From NCBI GenBank assembly GCA_947178455.1, contig CAMWYI010000100.1, forward strand, positions 1-6,487: DNA of 6,487 bases, read 5' to 3'. Source of the stretch: an uncultured Alistipes sp. GTDB taxonomy: Bacteria > Bacteroidota > Bacteroidia > Bacteroidales > Rikenellaceae. Below the pieces are notes generated by a model. The model was not told where the DNA came from, searched no databases, and saw nothing but the letters and a program-made list of their open reading frames with translations. The position numbers were made by a program, and so were the translations under genes. Each line of letters opens with the position of its first letter. Within the stretch, counting starts at the first letter, position 1. Shown here one piece after another: positions 5,546-6,487 of this stretch.

Positions 5546-5594
5546 GGTGAGAGCGCTTCCGACCGCCCGAAACCCGATGACCGTCCGTAGCGCT
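5546..5594 (-). repeat. Short dispersed repeat bounded by AGCGCT, copy 2 (inverted)
   Basis: Read on the - strand from 5594, this unit has AGCGCTACGGA, then GGTTTC, then GGAAGCGCT and a tail ending ACC, matching 1477-1526 in order and spacing. It is 49 bp against 50. It lies between the exbD terminator and the small RNA promoter. Within it and its flank, ATCGGGT (5542-5548) and ACCCGAT (5572-5578) form a 7 bp inverted repeat that copy 1 does not share. Confidence 0.6.
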
Positions 5595-5597
5595 AAT

Positions 5598-5633
5598 AAA
5601 AGAGCGGGACACCCGAATGGGTGTCCCGCTTTT
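5598..5633 (-). terminator. Terminator of the exbD operon (possibly bidirectional)
   Basis: A perfect 12 bp stem, AGCGGGACACCC with GGGTGTCCCGCT (5603-5614 and 5619-5630), has a 4-base loop. On the - strand it is followed by C and TTTT (5602-5598), and lies about 24 bp after the second exbD stop. On the + strand it is followed by TTTT (5630-5633), so it may also stop any read-through from the left. Confidence 0.9.
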
Positions 5634-5653
5634 GCAATCGGATTGCGGATGAA

Positions 5654-6124
5654 TCAATATCCCAACGACTTGGAAGCCGCATAGGAAATTTTCAGCGCAT
5701 TCGCACGGCGAAGCTCCTGCTTCACGTCGGTGACGATACCCATTTTGGTGTTGGCATCGGCTTTCAGCACGACGGTCATCGAAGCACGGTCGCTTTCGTT
5801 CAACTTGTCGCGCTCGGCGGCGATGAAATCCAAAATATCTTTCGTCGTCCGATAGGAGTCATTCAGCTGAATCTGCGGAGCCGTACCGAACTTGGCCTGC
5901 ATCGCCAGCGACGGCTGTCCGATGTGGATGTACGTCGCCAACGATTTCTTTTCCAGTTTCTGCACTTCGGTCGCATCGGGCAACGTGTAACGCACGAGCA
6001 ACTCCTGTTCACGCATCGTCGTCGATACCATGAAGAAGAAGAGAATCATGAAGATAACGTCCGGAAGCGATGCTGTCGAGATCGGGGGCAACCCTTTGTT
6101 GCCCTTCTTTTTCATTACTGCCAT
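5654..6124 (-). CDS. exbD: ExbD/TolR-family proton-channel subunit (second of a tandem pair)
   Basis: A complete 156-residue protein with the ExbD/TolR layout: a short basic cytoplasmic start (KKKGNKG), one membrane helix (about 19-37) and a periplasmic domain. The helix begins TASLPDVIFMILFFFMVSTT and carries D22, the conserved aspartate through which ExbD and TolR use the proton gradient. With ExbB and TonB, such proteins energise uptake through TonB-dependent outer-membrane receptors. Bacteroidetes commonly carry two adjacent, divergent ExbD genes after exbB, which fits here. The gene starts 6 bp after the stop of the preceding exbD, so the two are surely cotranscribed. The only Shine-Dalgarno-like sequence (AAGGGA) overlaps that stop and lies too close to the ATG to be convincing. 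A second ATG at codon 4 is an alternative start. The operon ends at the hairpin terminator downstream. Which TonB system it serves cannot be told from the window. Confidence 0.92.
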   Translation of the reverse strand: MAVMKKKGNKGLPPISTASLPDVIFMILFFFMVSTTMREQELLVRYTLPDATEVQKLEKKSLATYIHIGQPSLAMQAKFGTAPQIQLNDSYRTTKDILDFIAAERDKLNESDRASMTVVLKADANTKMGIVTDVKQELRRANALKISYAASKSLGY

Positions 6125-6130
6125 AGTCCC

Positions 6131-6487
6131 TTACTTCTTAATGTTACGCGGTTCCGCCTCGGAAATTTTCATCGGCACGGCCTTCGATATGACATCGCGG
6201 TCGGCTTTTTCGAGTTCCGAGAATTTTTTGCCGAATTTCTGCATCGCCACTTCGTCGCGCACTTCGTTGAAAGCGCGCGTCAGTTCGTTCTGCACCTGAA
6301 TGTAAACCTGATAGTCCGTGTTACGGTCGGTTTGGAGCGATACGACGCCCTGACTTTCGGGATAAACCCATTTCGAGCCGTCGGCGAGTTCGATCTCCGT
6401 GTCCTTCTTTTCGGGCAGGTTTTCGTCGTCCATCGGATTCAGAATAAACTCCTTCGTGCGGTCTTTGATTTGACGCAGGTCTGTGAT
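6131..6487 (-). CDS. exbD: ExbD/TolR-family protein, C-terminal part (5' end outside window)
   Basis: The frame is open to the right edge, so 118 C-terminal residues are seen. The N-terminal membrane helix with its proton-carrying aspartate lies outside the window. The visible part includes LRQIKDRTKEFILNP, then an acidic stretch with LPEK, then GVVSLQTDR followed by VQNELTRAFNEVRDE and a closing ISEAEPRNIKK. Bacteroidetes ExbD proteins of the longer type (about 200 residues) have this kind of tail, with GVISLQ-like, VQNEL-like and ISEAEP-like blocks. It differs clearly from the shorter ExbD encoded next, so the pair is two divergent subunits and not a recent duplication. An ATG at 6433 lies inside the protein and is not the start; coding continues upstream of it without a stop. 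exbB is expected just beyond the window. Confidence 0.85.
   Translation of the reverse strand: MTDLRQIKDRTKEFILNPMDDENLPEKKDTEIELADGSKWVYPESQGVVSLQTDRNTDYQVYIQVQNELTRAFNEVRDEVAMQKFGKKFSELEKADRDVISKAVPMKISEAEPRNIKK

Noticed and set aside
5097..5653. CRISPR array or tRNA gene in the convergent gap
   Set aside because: The repeats here are 7-mers or single dispersed units without regular spacers, and no cloverleaf with the usual T-loop sequence was found.

Overview
This 6.5 kb window is ordinary chromosomal DNA from a GC-rich member of the Bacteroidales. The evidence is a batA-batB pair (Bacteroides aerotolerance family), tandem ExbD genes in the Bacteroidetes style, absence of Shine-Dalgarno sequences, and two close matches to the Bacteroidetes -7 promoter element TAnnTTTG. 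The GC-rich codon use would fit Alistipes or a relative in the Rikenellaceae, but that genus is inference, not a sequence match.

Layout. On the + strand: the C-terminal part of batA (2-448), complete batB (467-1477), a 212 bp spacer full of short repeats and hairpins that ends in a promoter, then lipA (1690-2595) overlapping lipB (2592-3257), and recJ (3336-5096) with its own terminator. On the - strand, entering from the right edge: the C-terminal part of one exbD (6131-6487) and a complete second exbD (5654-6124), ending at a strong hairpin terminator. The two blocks converge on a 557 bp gap (5097-5653).

That gap is the most interesting part. It holds an independent - strand RNA gene (about 5497-5324) with a near-perfect Bacteroidetes promoter and a long rod-shaped fold with an open centre. 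The closing helix joins the two RNA ends. The architecture is that of 6S RNA (ssrS), a regulator that binds RNA polymerase. A second closed - strand structure ending in a U-run lies just beyond it (about 5307-5196); I could not identify it.

The non-coding stretches also share short dispersed repeats. One is a roughly 50 bp unit bounded by AGCGCT, present once after batB and once, inverted, between the exbD terminator and the RNA promoter. The other is a roughly 40-45 bp unit starting GCGCTTAAAACC, present before lipA and after recJ. Heptad-phased AATT tracts flank the RNA region on both sides.

Functionally the window joins unrelated housekeeping modules: an envelope VWA-protein system (Bat), lipoate assembly (LipB loads octanoate, LipA inserts sulfur), single-strand DNA exonuclease repair (RecJ), a probable global transcription regulator RNA, and proton-driven energising of outer-membrane transport (ExbD).
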